A stretch of DNA of 64,000 nt from NCBI RefSeq assembly GCF_018829635.1, contig NZ_JAHKKG010000022.1, forward strand, positions 34,050 through 98,049. Direction: 5' to 3'. The position numbers and the translations under genes are program-made. Each line of letters begins with the position of its first letter. Positions within the stretch are counted from its first letter, which is position 1. Positions 51,985 to 60,672 of the stretch are shown here, one piece after another. Source of the stretch: Paractinoplanes bogorensis (GTDB taxonomy: Bacteria > Actinomycetota > Actinomycetes > Mycobacteriales > Micromonosporaceae). The notes beneath the pieces were generated by a model that saw only the letters and a list, made by a program, of their open reading frames with translations, was not told the origin of the DNA and ran no database searches.

Positions 51985-52716
51985 TCAGCCTTTCCCCGGC
52001 GGGGCTGCCTTGGTCTCGCGCAGCAGTTCGCGCACCTGGTCGGCGGCGCGCATGATGCTGTCGCTGATGAAGTCTAGGAAGCGCGCGATGTTCTCGAGCC
52101 GGGCCGCGGCGGGCGTGTCCGGCCCGAGGACGGCCGCGCCCGCCCGGGCGGTGGCGACGAGCTGGTCGTTGGATCGGGCACCGGCCACCGTCGCCTGATA
52201 GAAGAGCTCCTCATCGACGACGTAGCGGTCGCGGCGGCGCTCGTCGCGTTCCCGCCGCACCAGGCTCTGCTGGTCGAGGAAGGCGATCGCCTTGGATACG
52301 GACGCCGGGCTGACCCGCAGGCTCTCGGCGAGCTGGGCCGCGCTGAGGCTGCCCTCGTCGGTGATCAGCAGACAGGCCAGCACCCGAGCGGCCATCCGGG
52401 ACAGCCCTGAGACCATCAGCGCGGTGACGAGGGTGTCCTCCAGCTCGGCCACGGCCCGGGCGTCGCGCCCGTGCGCCGGCGGTGCTGACGCCGGCCCGCG
52501 GACGGTCGTGGGCCGCCGCCGGTGCGCCCGGCGTTCGGTGGCGCGGTGGGCCAGGTCGGCCCGGTAGGCGTTGGGGCCGCCGTTGCGCATCACCTCGCGC
52601 GTGACGGTGGAGGTCGGGCGGGCGAGGCGGCGGGCGATCTCGGCGTAGGACAGGTCGTCGGCCAGCCCGGTCGCGATCTGCTGGCGTTCGGGTTGGGTGA
52701 GTCGGCCGCCCGGCAT
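51985..52716 (-). CDS. Transcription regulator: HTH_38 N-terminus plus GbsR/MarR-like winged helix
   Basis: 243 residues from the ATG preceded by AGGAGG with a 6-base gap. Residues 5-60 (LTQPERQQIATGL, LSYAEIARRLARPTSTVTRE, GGPNAYRADLAHR) resemble the HTH_38 of IS30-type transposases. Residues 85-240 hold a winged helix (SRMAARVLACLLI, LSAAQLAESLRVSPASVSKA) and a helical tail like GbsR. Two DNA-binding modules in one chain are unusual. Divergent from the alpha/beta hydrolase, which it probably represses through TTGCAA-rich sites between them. Confidence 0.87.
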   Translation of the reverse strand: MPGGRLTQPERQQIATGLADDLSYAEIARRLARPTSTVTREVMRNGGPNAYRADLAHRATERRAHRRRPTTVRGPASAPPAHGRDARAVAELEDTLVTALMVSGLSRMAARVLACLLITDEGSLSAAQLAESLRVSPASVSKAIAFLDQQSLVRRERDERRRDRYVVDEELFYQATVAGARSNDQLVATARAGAAVLGPDTPAAARLENIARFLDFISDSIMRAADQVRELLRETKAAPPGKG

Positions 52717-52979
52717 CCTGCGCCTCCTGGGTTTCGTGGCCGTCGGGTTCGGTTCTGGCCGCCGGCCTTCTGATCGCGTCCACCATAGCGTTCGATTCAC
52801 ACCCATTGCAACGAACGGGGTAAGTCTCGTTGCGTTATCTCACTGTCCATTGCAATGATAAATGTACGTTGAGCTGCTCTTAGGGTTTCTGCATGCAACA
52901 TTGCTGTTGCCCGGATCTGGAAAGGCAACGTAGCGTTTCCAGCATCGAGAAAGACAGTGATCACGTGGGGAGAACGACC
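52717..52979. promoter_or_regulatory. Divergent control region with TTGC/GCAA motifs
   Basis: 263 bases of unusually AT-rich sequence. CATTGCAATG at 52848-52857 is a perfect palindrome; CATTGCAACG at 52804-52813 is a near copy, and TCGTTGCG, GCAACATTGC and GTTGCC recur up to 52940. They are candidate operators for the neighbouring regulator. A GGGGAGA site at 52967-52973 serves the hydrolase. Confidence 0.65.
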
Positions 52980-53762
52980 ATGATGACTGACCTGAGGGCA
53001 TGGACCGGCATGGTTCCGGTCGACGACACGGCGCTCGCCGTCACCGACACCGGCGGCCCGGGAGTCCCGGTGCTCTACCTCAACGGCCAGTTCGCCACGC
53101 AGGGCTACTGGCGGCGGGTCATCGACGAGCTCGGCCCGCAGTGGCGACACGTCACCTTCGACGAGCGGGCGCGCGGACGGAAGTCGAAGCGCTCGGCCGA
53201 CTACTCGTTCGAGGCCGCCGTACGCGACGTCGACGCCGTTCTCGCCGCCCGCGGCGTCGAGCGGGCGCTGGTCGTGGGCTGGTCGTACGGCGCGGTGGTG
53301 GCGGCGCACTGGGCCGCCCGCAACCCGGAGCGCGCGGCCGGTGCGGTGCTCGTCGACGGCGCCTTCCCGTACGACTGGCTGGATGACGCCATGGAGCAGC
53401 GGATCCGCACGATGTTCAAGCGGATGGGCTGGTTCCTGCCGCTGCTGCGCCCCACCGGCATCACCCCTCGGATGAACCCCGAGCAGCTGGCCGAGAGCAA
53501 CATCGAACTCGGCCGGCTCTCGCGGACGAGCGAACTGGCCCCGGTGCTCGACTCGCTCGCCGTGCCGACGCGCTATGTGGTCGCGTCGGGGACATCACTC
53601 GGCAGCCGCGGGAACGAGCAGGAGCGCATCCGGGAGGGGCTGGACGGGGCGATCGCCCGCAACCCGCACATCCGGCTGGCCGCCAAGGTCACCAGCAACC
53701 ACGGGGCGATTCTGCGCAAGGACTTCCGAGCGGTGGCTGACGCCGTACGGGAAATGGTTTAG
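52980..53762 (+). CDS. Alpha/beta hydrolase
   Basis: 260 residues from the first ATG of ATGATG. Strand motifs VPVLYLNGQFATQGYW, HVTFDERARGRKSK and the nucleophile elbow GWSYGA with catalytic Ser; the His is in KVTSNHGAILRK near the C-terminus. A cap region of about 70 residues lies between. Possibly an esterase or haloperoxidase-like enzyme; substrate unknown. Likely controlled by the divergent HTH_38/GbsR protein. Confidence 0.88.
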   Translation: MMTDLRAWTGMVPVDDTALAVTDTGGPGVPVLYLNGQFATQGYWRRVIDELGPQWRHVTFDERARGRKSKRSADYSFEAAVRDVDAVLAARGVERALVVGWSYGAVVAAHWAARNPERAAGAVLVDGAFPYDWLDDAMEQRIRTMFKRMGWFLPLLRPTGITPRMNPEQLAESNIELGRLSRTSELAPVLDSLAVPTRYVVASGTSLGSRGNEQERIREGLDGAIARNPHIRLAAKVTSNHGAILRKDFRAVADAVREMV

Positions 53763-53772
53763 GTCTGGGAAT

Positions 53773-54606
53773 TCAGATGTGGACGGTGAGGTCGCCGGGG
53801 GCGCGGATCGCGTCGGTCAGGGGCTCGCCGGCGTGCACGGTGGCGCCGGGCCAGATCACGGACCGCGTCACCGGCGCCGCCACGGTGGCCCCGGCGCCGA
53901 TCACCGAGGCCGTGACCGGCGCTGACACCGTGGCGTCGGGGTCGATCAGGGACCCGGACCCGGCCGCGTGCAGGTTGGCTCTCAGGTAGTCGGCCGGGGT
54001 GCCGGTGTCGATGTAGGTCCCCGGGTAGTCGACGAGTTCGAGGGCACCCTCGGCCTCGGCGGGGCGCCACACCGTGCGCACGAGGTTGCCGTGCTCGGTC
54101 GAGAGGTCGCGGACGTAGCGCCAGGGCAGCAAGGAGAACCCGGTGAACCGACGGCCGCTGAAGCCGCCGGTCGTGCCGGGCCGATTGGGCTTGGTGAGCA
54201 TGCGGACCGTGTCGCCCGACCAGCCGTCGAGCAGGGCCGCGATGTCCTTGCCGGGGTCGCGGGCCGGGTCGGCCAGGTAGGCGTCGGCGTTACCGACCAG
54301 GGCACCGCGGCCGTCGATCCAGCCCTTGAGCCGGCCGACGCCGCCCGACGTGCCGAGCGGGTCGCCGGGCTCGACCGACAGGTGGGCGCGCTCGCCGACG
54401 TGGCGGACGACCTGGTCGCCCAGGTAGCAGGCGTTGACCGCGACCGTCGCGGGCCCGGCCAGGCCGAGCGCGGCGAGCCGGAAAAGGGCGCGGTCGAGCA
54501 GGGCGACGTTGCCGACCGGGCACAGCGCCTTGGGCAGATGCTCGGTCAGGGGCCGGAGGCGCTGACCCTCGCCGGCCGCCAGCACCACCCCGGCCGTCTC
54601 GATCAT
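53773..54606 (-). CDS. NDP-sugar nucleotidyltransferase-like protein
   Basis: 277 residues. GVVLAAGEGQRLRPLTEHLPKAL is the nucleotidyltransferase signature; GNADAYL and YIDTGTPADYLRANL follow. The C-terminal 55 residues show left-handed beta-helix style repeats (IDPDATVSAPVTASVIGAGA). Resembles GlmU/ManC-type enzymes, but shorter than ManC. Its start overlaps the Nudix stop by four bases, so the two genes form an operon. The sugar is not predictable. Confidence 0.87.
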   Translation of the reverse strand: MIETAGVVLAAGEGQRLRPLTEHLPKALCPVGNVALLDRALFRLAALGLAGPATVAVNACYLGDQVVRHVGERAHLSVEPGDPLGTSGGVGRLKGWIDGRGALVGNADAYLADPARDPGKDIAALLDGWSGDTVRMLTKPNRPGTTGGFSGRRFTGFSLLPWRYVRDLSTEHGNLVRTVWRPAEAEGALELVDYPGTYIDTGTPADYLRANLHAAGSGSLIDPDATVSAPVTASVIGAGATVAAPVTRSVIWPGATVHAGEPLTDAIRAPGDLTVHI

Positions 54607-55103
54607 GCTTTGCGGCCGATGTCGTAGCGGGCCAGCAGCTGGGCCGTGTTGCGGGTGAGGCGGGGGAGGTCGTCGACCGGGAACCAGCCGGCCTCGAGAA
54701 TCTCGCCGCCGTCGACGCGCAGTTCGGTGCTCGAGGCGGGCACGCGGCCGAACCAGACAGTGTCGACCACGCCCACCGGGTGGATGATCGCGTTGGGGTT
54801 GCCGGGGGTGAGCTCGCCGGGGTCGATGCGCACCCCGGTCTCTTCGAACAGCTCGCGCGCGGCGCCGACGGCGGCCGCCTCGTGGCGCTTGAGCAGCCCG
54901 GCCGGCAGGCTCCAGCCGTGTTTGGTCGGCTGGCGCAGCAGAAGCAGCTGCCCGGGCTCCGCGGACTCCGAGTCGTGGATCACCGCGACGGCGCCGACCA
55001 GGTATTTCGGGGCGACCAGGCTGGCCACGGTGCGGCGCACGGAACTCGGCATGCGATAGAACGTCTGATAGGCGTACGCCCGCACGCGCCGAGGAATGCT
55101 CAC
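54603..55103 (-). CDS. Nudix hydrolase
   Basis: 166 residues. Complete Nudix box in GLLKRHEAAAVGAARELFEE-TGV (pattern G-x5-E-x7-R-E-x-x-E-E-x-G). N-terminal 35 residues are basic with YQTFYRMPSSVRRTVASL, possibly membrane-associated. Hydrolyses a nucleoside diphosphate linked to X; substrate unknown. Overlaps the nucleotidyltransferase gene downstream. Confidence 0.92.
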   Translation of the reverse strand: MSIPRRVRAYAYQTFYRMPSSVRRTVASLVAPKYLVGAVAVIHDSESAEPGQLLLLRQPTKHGWSLPAGLLKRHEAAAVGAARELFEETGVRIDPGELTPGNPNAIIHPVGVVDTVWFGRVPASSTELRVDGGEILEAGWFPVDDLPRLTRNTAQLLARYDIGRKA

Positions 55104-55137
55104 GAAGGCCAGGCTATCGGGCGCTTTCCCGCGGGCA

Positions 55138-56862
55138 TCAGTCCGGGTGATCGACGAGGGCGATCAGCTGCTCGACCACGGTGTCGGGCTCGAGGGTGCG
55201 CTCGCACACCGCGACCAGCATGGTCTCGAGGTCAGGATAGCCGAGTTCCTCGGCCAGCCGGCGCAGCGGCACCTCGCTGGCCAGGCCCCGGTCGTGCTTG
55301 CGCAGCGTCAGCCCGATGGTGGCCCGGCCCAGTCGCACCTTGTCGGCGATGCTGATGCCGGGCTCGTTCTTCTCGTCGAAGTAACGGTTGATCTGGAGCT
55401 GGGCCTGGCTCGATTTCACGAAGCCGAGCCACTCACGGCGCGGGCCGCGAGGAGCGTTCGGCTCCACCTCCACGTGACCGTCGGTCTCGGAGAAGATCTC
55501 GACCACGTCGCCGTCGCGGAGCTGCGAGCTGAGCGGGGCCAGCCGGCCGTTGATCGTCGAGGCCAGGCACTGGTCGCCGGTCTCGGGGCCGAGCTCGTAG
55601 GCCAGGTCGACCGGGGTGGAGCCGCTCGGCAGCTCGAACGCGTGCCCGTGGGCGAAGACCGTGATCTGGGCCTCGGCCAGGTCGCAGCGCAGCGACGCGA
55701 GGAACTGGGCCGCGTCGGTGTCCTGCTGCCAGTCGAGCACCCGCTTGAGCCAGGTGAGCTGGTCGGCGCCCGAGGCCTCGGCGGTCTCGGCGTATTTCGG
55801 GTAGCGGTAGGTCGTCGCTACGCCGTACTCCGAGAAGCGGTGCATCGCGCGGGTGCGGATCAGCACCTCGACCAGGCGCCCGTCGGGGCCGGTGACCGTC
55901 GTGTGCAGCGAGCGGTAGAGGTTGTTCTTGGGGGAGGCGATGAAGTCTTTGAAGCGGCCCGCGACCGGGCGCCACTGGCCGTGGATCGCGCCGAGCGCGG
56001 CGTAACAGTCGGTCTCGGGGCCGTCGACCACGACCGCGATGCGCGGCAGGTCGAAGGGCACGGTGTGGCCGCCGGCGACCGTGTCCTTCCAGATCGAGTA
56101 GTAGTGCCGCGGGCGGGGCCCGACCTCGGCGGTCACCCGCTGCCGGCGCAGTGCCGAGCGTGCCTTGGTGCTGACCTGGTCGAGGTAGTCGTCCCAGCCC
56201 GGGCGATTTTGTACGTGGTCGTCGATGCGCGCGTAGGAGTCGGGCTCGAGGTGATAGAGCACCACGTCGTCGAGATCGCGCTTGAGGGCCTGGATGCCGA
56301 GCCGGTCGCAGAGCGGGACGAGCACGTCGAGCGTGGCCGTGGCGATGCGGGCCCGGGAAGCAGTGGAGCGGGCGTCCAGCGTGCGCATGTTGTGCAGGCG
56401 GTCGGCCAGCTTGATCACCAGGACGCGGACGTCCTTGCCGGCGGCCACGATCATCTTGCGGATCGTCTCGGCCTCGGCCGCCTTGCCGTAGAACGCTTTG
56501 TCGAACTTGGTCACCCCGTCGACCAGGTGGGTCACCTCGGGTCCGAAGTCGCCGTGCAGCGCCTCGAGGGTGTAGCTCGTGTCTTCCACCGTGTCGTGCA
56601 GCAGGGCGGCGACCAGAGTGGTCGTGTCCATGCCCAGCTCGGCGCAGATCTGCGCCACGGCCAGCGGGTGCGTGATGTAGGGATCGCCCGACTTGCGCAT
56701 CTGGCCGCGGTGCATGTTTTCCGCGATGGCATAGCTGCGCCGCAGGACGCCCGCGTCGGCCGACGGGTGCACGGCACGGTGCGTGCGCGTGAGGACCGTC
56801 ACCGGGTCGTCGTCGTTGCCCGGGAAACTCAGGAAGGAACGTAGCCGCTGAGTGATCGACAT
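55138..56862 (-). CDS. RelA/SpoT-homologue without C-terminal regulatory domains (RshA-like)
   Basis: 574 residues against about 750-790 for full Rel. Domains: HD ppGpp hydrolase (about 40-195) with His65, the pair His89-Asp90, Glu93/Asp94 and Asp154 in KLADRLHNMR all present; a synthetase-like domain (about 235-350) with RFKDFIASPKNNLYRSLHTTV-type sequence and EVLIRT; and TGS (about 400-460). The ACT domain is absent. Synthetase residues are altered: RPRH where R-x-KH is usual, and DLPRIA where DLxGIR or DLxAIR is usual. So hydrolase activity is likely and synthesis doubtful. The start could lie upstream. Confidence 0.88.
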   Translation of the reverse strand: MSITQRLRSFLSFPGNDDDPVTVLTRTHRAVHPSADAGVLRRSYAIAENMHRGQMRKSGDPYITHPLAVAQICAELGMDTTTLVAALLHDTVEDTSYTLEALHGDFGPEVTHLVDGVTKFDKAFYGKAAEAETIRKMIVAAGKDVRVLVIKLADRLHNMRTLDARSTASRARIATATLDVLVPLCDRLGIQALKRDLDDVVLYHLEPDSYARIDDHVQNRPGWDDYLDQVSTKARSALRRQRVTAEVGPRPRHYYSIWKDTVAGGHTVPFDLPRIAVVVDGPETDCYAALGAIHGQWRPVAGRFKDFIASPKNNLYRSLHTTVTGPDGRLVEVLIRTRAMHRFSEYGVATTYRYPKYAETAEASGADQLTWLKRVLDWQQDTDAAQFLASLRCDLAEAQITVFAHGHAFELPSGSTPVDLAYELGPETGDQCLASTINGRLAPLSSQLRDGDVVEIFSETDGHVEVEPNAPRGPRREWLGFVKSSQAQLQINRYFDEKNEPGISIADKVRLGRATIGLTLRKHDRGLASEVPLRRLAEELGYPDLETMLVAVCERTLEPDTVVEQLIALVDHPD

Positions 56863-57034
56863 GTCGCGCTGGGTTGTTGGCAGGGCACGTCCAAGGGCGG
56901 CGCCGTGGCCGGCGTCGACGTCCACTGGACACCCCCTCACCGCTGGGCCGACGGACTCTCGCGCGGGGGACCGCGGGAGCCGAGGGCCAAATCGTCGTGA
57001 AGCCCCGCGAACCAGTCCCGAGAATCCACTTGCC

Positions 57035-58864
57035 TTACAGCCTAAGCGAGCGAGCGTCATCCGAACGGTCAGTTACGGATGAGCGAACGGACGAGTCTTT
57101 GCCCGATGCCGCCGCTTCTGCCCTGTTGAGCAGGGAGGTGAAGCGCGCGGCGCCACGAACCGGTGACACCCAGTCGCCAGAAGTTTCCACCAAGCGGGTG
57201 TCGGGTTGCTCGAGCCAGGCCAGGATCCGCTCGGTCTCCTCGGCCGTGGCGGACGGGACCGGACCCGGTCCTCCTAGGACCGTCTCGGCCGTCATCCGGG
57301 CCGCGTCGAGGGTCGGTCGTGGGTGTTCGTAGGGCGGCGAGGTGGCCGCCGCTGCCAGCCGGCCGTGCCGGACGACGGAGATCTCCCAGCCGCCCACCGT
57401 GTCGCGGCGCGCGGCCACGATCTCCGTCAGACGGGTCAAAGCGGACAATCGCTGCATCCGGACAGTGGCTCGCAGGAGGGCGATGAGCCGGGAGCGCAGC
57501 ACCGCCGCCTCTTCGTAGCGGCGCTTGTCGGACAGCGCCTCGATGCGTTCCATCAGGGCCCCGACCACCACCTCGGGGTCACCGTGGATGGCCGACCGGA
57601 ACGGCAGTGCGGCCGTGGCCGCGTAGTCCTCCGGGGTGATCTTGTGTTCGCACGGCGCCGGGCAGCGGCCCAGCTCGGCCAGCGCGCAGGCCGGCGTGGG
57701 GCTGCGGACCGAGAGCTTGTGGCTGCACTGGCGCAGGGGGACGGCATCGTAGACCCCGGCCGCGGCCAGTTCGGCCGTGCGGCGCGACGAGAACGGGCCG
57801 AGATAGGCCGCGTCGTCGTCGGCCAGGGCGCGGACCACCGACAGCCGCGGATAGGCCTCGGCGGTGAGCTTGAGCCAGACGACCCGCTCGGGATATTTCG
57901 AGCGGCGGTTGTAAGGCGGGGAGTGGGCCGCGATCAGCCGCAGCTCGCGCACCTCGGCCTCGAGCGGGTGGGCGCACTCGACGGCCTCGACCCGGGTGGC
58001 CGCGCCCAGCATCTCGGAGATGCGCGCCCGTTTCTCGCTGGCGGTGAAGTAGCTGCGGACGCGGGTGGCGATGTCTTTGGACTTGCCGACGTAGAGAGCG
58101 CGGTCGTCGGCGGCGCGGAACACGTAGACCCCGGGCACGTGGGGCAGGCCGTCGGCCAGGTGCCGCTGGCGGCGCTGGGTCGGGGTGACCGCCTTGGCGA
58201 ACTCGATCGCGTCGCCCAGGGTGTGGACGCGGAAGCTACCCAGCCGCTCGATCAGCCCGTGCAGTACGTCGACGGTGGCCCGGGCGTCGTCGAGCGCGCG
58301 GTGGGTGGGCTGGACCGTCGCGTGGAAGAACTGGGCCAGCGTGCCGAGCTTGCGGTTGGGCACCTCGTCCTTGGTCAGGGCGCGCCGGGCGACGGCGGCG
58401 GTGTCGAGCACCCGCGGGTTGGGCCACGTGTAACCGTGCCGGGCGCAGGCCGCCTTGAGGAAGCCGACGTCGTAGGGCGCGTTGTGCGCGACCAGCACCG
58501 CGCCGCGCAGGAACTCGAGCAGGCTGGGCAGCACCTGCTCGATCGGCGGGGCCGGGGCCAGCATCGCCTCGGTGATGCCGGTCAGCACGGTGATGAACGG
58601 CGGCAGCCGCTCGCCCGGGTTGACCAGGGTCGCGAAGACGCCCTGCTCGGAGCCGCCGCGCACCTTGACCGCGCCGATCTCGGTGATGCCGGCGCCGTCG
58701 GCCGCGCCGCCGGTCGTCTCGAGGTCGAGCACCACGAAGGTGGTGTCGGCGAGCGAGAGCGCGGCCGGCTCGACCGACCCGTCGGCGCTGAGGAGGGTGT
58801 CCAGAGTGCCCTGGACATATGCCGGTTGTGCCACGGCGGGGAGATTAGACAGGGGGTACGACAT
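57035..58864 (-). CDS. DEDDh 3'-5' exonuclease fused to GIY-YIG (UvrC-like) nuclease
   Basis: 609 residues. N-terminal DnaQ-like exonuclease (about 40-205): VVLDLETTG, LVAHNAPYDVGFL and HRALDDARATVDVL give the DEDDh set. GIY-YIG domain (about 235-320): GVYVFRAADDRALYVGKSKDIATRVRSYF. The C-terminal part resembles the UvrC middle region, with four Cys in RQCSHKL...CALAELGRCPAPCEHK, which may bind a cluster or zinc, and a UvrB-contact-like helix (KRRYEEAAVLRSRL). Matches M. tuberculosis Rv2191. A repair role is inferred. Confidence 0.92.
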   Translation of the reverse strand: MSYPLSNLPAVAQPAYVQGTLDTLLSADGSVEPAALSLADTTFVVLDLETTGGAADGAGITEIGAVKVRGGSEQGVFATLVNPGERLPPFITVLTGITEAMLAPAPPIEQVLPSLLEFLRGAVLVAHNAPYDVGFLKAACARHGYTWPNPRVLDTAAVARRALTKDEVPNRKLGTLAQFFHATVQPTHRALDDARATVDVLHGLIERLGSFRVHTLGDAIEFAKAVTPTQRRQRHLADGLPHVPGVYVFRAADDRALYVGKSKDIATRVRSYFTASEKRARISEMLGAATRVEAVECAHPLEAEVRELRLIAAHSPPYNRRSKYPERVVWLKLTAEAYPRLSVVRALADDDAAYLGPFSSRRTAELAAAGVYDAVPLRQCSHKLSVRSPTPACALAELGRCPAPCEHKITPEDYAATAALPFRSAIHGDPEVVVGALMERIEALSDKRRYEEAAVLRSRLIALLRATVRMQRLSALTRLTEIVAARRDTVGGWEISVVRHGRLAAAATSPPYEHPRPTLDAARMTAETVLGGPGPVPSATAEETERILAWLEQPDTRLVETSGDWVSPVRGAARFTSLLNRAEAAASGKDSSVRSSVTDRSDDARSLRL

Positions 58865-58939
58865 AAACCGCGAGGGGCGCTTGAAAAGATCACTTGCTTC
58901 GACAAGCTTTTCGGTGGTCCGCGGTGGGAGAATGGGGAG

Positions 58940-60307
58940 ATGTCAGAGCTCCTGCCGTCCGGCGACCGCCCCGAGGAGGCGGCTGTCCAGGATGCGGAGT
59001 TCGCCCCCGAGCCCGTCCTGCCCGAGCCGGTCCGTCAGCGGGTGATCGCGCTGGCCGCCGCCGCGCTGCCCGCGCTGCCGGCCGACGAGATCCCGCTGCC
59101 GATGCGCCGGGTCGCCCGGTTCGCCCCCAATCGCCGGGCCCGGCTCGGCGGCCGCGAGATCGCCGCCCAGCTCACCGCCGACCCGCTGTTCCGTCAGCGG
59201 ATCAGCGGCCGGGTCGTGGAAGACGCCCGTGACCTGGGCACCGCTATCGCCTCGGGGGTGGCCCCGGGCGCCGCCGACCCGGTCGAGGTGGCCGCGCTGG
59301 CCTATCTGGCCCGGCCCGACGGCTGGCGCGAACTGATCGAGGATGCCGGGCACGCCGTCCAGGCCGAGGCCGACAGCGCCGCGATCGCCCACCAGGTGCG
59401 CGACGCCGAGCATCGGGCCGTCCGGGCCGAACACGACCGTACGGTGGCCAAGGTCGAGGCCGACAAGCTCCGCGACGAGCTGGCCCGGGTGCGGGAAGAG
59501 CTGGGCCAGGTGCGTGAGGAGGCCCGCTCGGCCGGCAAGGCGCTGCGCGAGGCCCAGGCCGCCCAGAAACGGGCGAGCGACCTGCTGGCGACCGAGAAGG
59601 GGCGCGCGTCCCGGGTCACCGCCGACCACGACGCCGAGGTGCGCCGCCTGAAGACCCGGCTCGCCGAGGCCGAGGCGCTCGCCGCCACCGGCAAGGCGGC
59701 GGCGAAGGACGCCCGGGCCGCCGACGACGCCCGGCTCTGGCTGCTGATCGAGACGATCGGTCAGGCCGCCTCCGGGCTACGCCGTGAGCTGGCGCTCAAC
59801 CCGGCCGACCGGATGCCGGCCGACCTGGTGGCCGACGCCGCGGCCGACCGCCCCGGCTCGCCCGAGCGGTCCCAGGCCCGGGCGCAGGACACCGACGACC
59901 CCGGCCGTCTCGACCAACTGCTCGCCCTGCCCCGGGCCCACCTGATCGTCGACGGCTACAACGTGACCAAGCGTGGCTTCGCCGAGATGTCGCTCGAGCA
60001 GCAGCGCAAACGCCTGATCACCGGTCTCGGCGGCATCGCGGCGCAGACCGGCGACGAAGTGACCGTCGTGTTCGACGGCGCCGAGCGGGTGCACGGCCTG
60101 CCGCCGGCGCCGCGCAACGTACGGGTGCTGTTCTCGCGCAAGGGCGACACCGCCGACGAGCTGATCCGCCAGCTCGTCCGGGGCGAGCCGGCCGGGCGGC
60201 CGATCGTGGTCATCTCGTCCGACCGCGAGGTGGCCGACGGCGTCCGCCGGCACGGGGCCTATCCGATGGGTGCCGACTCGCTTTTGCGCCGGCTCTCGCG
60301 GTCCTGA
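58940..60307 (+). CDS. NYN-domain (PIN-like RNase fold) protein with coiled coil
   Basis: 455 residues from the ATG preceded by GGGAGAATGGGGAG. A helical N-terminus with LAYLARPDGWRELIEDAG leads to a long coiled coil (about 135-275, heptads rich in Glu/Arg/Ala) and a C-terminal NYN domain (about 330-450): LIVDGYNVTKRG, EVTVVFDGAERV, DTADELIRQLV and IVVISSDREVADG with the acidic metal-binding residues. Same fold as YacP/Rae1 ribosome-linked RNases. RNA substrate unknown. Confidence 0.9.
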   Translation: MSELLPSGDRPEEAAVQDAEFAPEPVLPEPVRQRVIALAAAALPALPADEIPLPMRRVARFAPNRRARLGGREIAAQLTADPLFRQRISGRVVEDARDLGTAIASGVAPGAADPVEVAALAYLARPDGWRELIEDAGHAVQAEADSAAIAHQVRDAEHRAVRAEHDRTVAKVEADKLRDELARVREELGQVREEARSAGKALREAQAAQKRASDLLATEKGRASRVTADHDAEVRRLKTRLAEAEALAATGKAAAKDARAADDARLWLLIETIGQAASGLRRELALNPADRMPADLVADAAADRPGSPERSQARAQDTDDPGRLDQLLALPRAHLIVDGYNVTKRGFAEMSLEQQRKRLITGLGGIAAQTGDEVTVVFDGAERVHGLPPAPRNVRVLFSRKGDTADELIRQLVRGEPAGRPIVVISSDREVADGVRRHGAYPMGADSLLRRLSRS

Positions 60308-60425
60308 CCTGCGGCGACCGGTTTTTGTCATACCCCGCCCCTAGCGTTGTGGTCACCGATGGTGGTCGGTCCGCGACGGTGCTTCCCCCGTTGACGTCGC
60401 GCCGCCACCCGGGGGAGGAGGAGTG

Positions 60426-60647
60426 ATGATCATCGACTGCGGTCGCTGCGACCGGACGGCTCGCGAGTGTCGTGAGTGTGTGGTGGGTGCCCTGCTGACC
60501 ACGCCCGACGGCATCAGCGACCTGACTCCGGGCGAGCTGCAGGCGATCGAGGTGTTCGAGCTGGCCGGCTTCGAGGTCGAGCTGCTCGAGACGCCCGAGC
60601 CGCCCGTCGTGGTCCCGATGTTCCCCCGCCGCCGTCACGTGGCGTGA
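60426..60647 (+). CDS. Small CxxC-CxxC protein
   Basis: 73 residues. Cys5-x2-Cys8 and Cys15-x2-Cys18 at the N-terminus (IDCGRCDRTARECREC) are followed by LLTTPDGISDLTPGELQAIEVFELAGFEVELL. A strong GGGGGAGGAGGAG site precedes. Likely a metal-binding protein; actinobacterial homologues are known to me only as hypothetical. It lies between the NYN and M48 genes in the same direction. Confidence 0.82.
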   Translation: MIIDCGRCDRTARECRECVVGALLTTPDGISDLTPGELQAIEVFELAGFEVELLETPEPPVVVPMFPRRRHVA

Positions 60648-60672
60648 TCACGACTCTCTAGGATGGGCTTTC

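Noticed and set aside
51985..52716. IS30 transposase
   Set aside because: Only the short N-terminal HTH is transposase-like; no DDE catalytic domain or inverted repeats, and the rest is a GbsR-like regulator.
57323..58939. N-terminal 539 codons of the frame containing the NYN gene
   Set aside because: Antisense to the exonuclease/GIY-YIG gene; the real start at 58940 has a ribosome site and begins the conserved protein.
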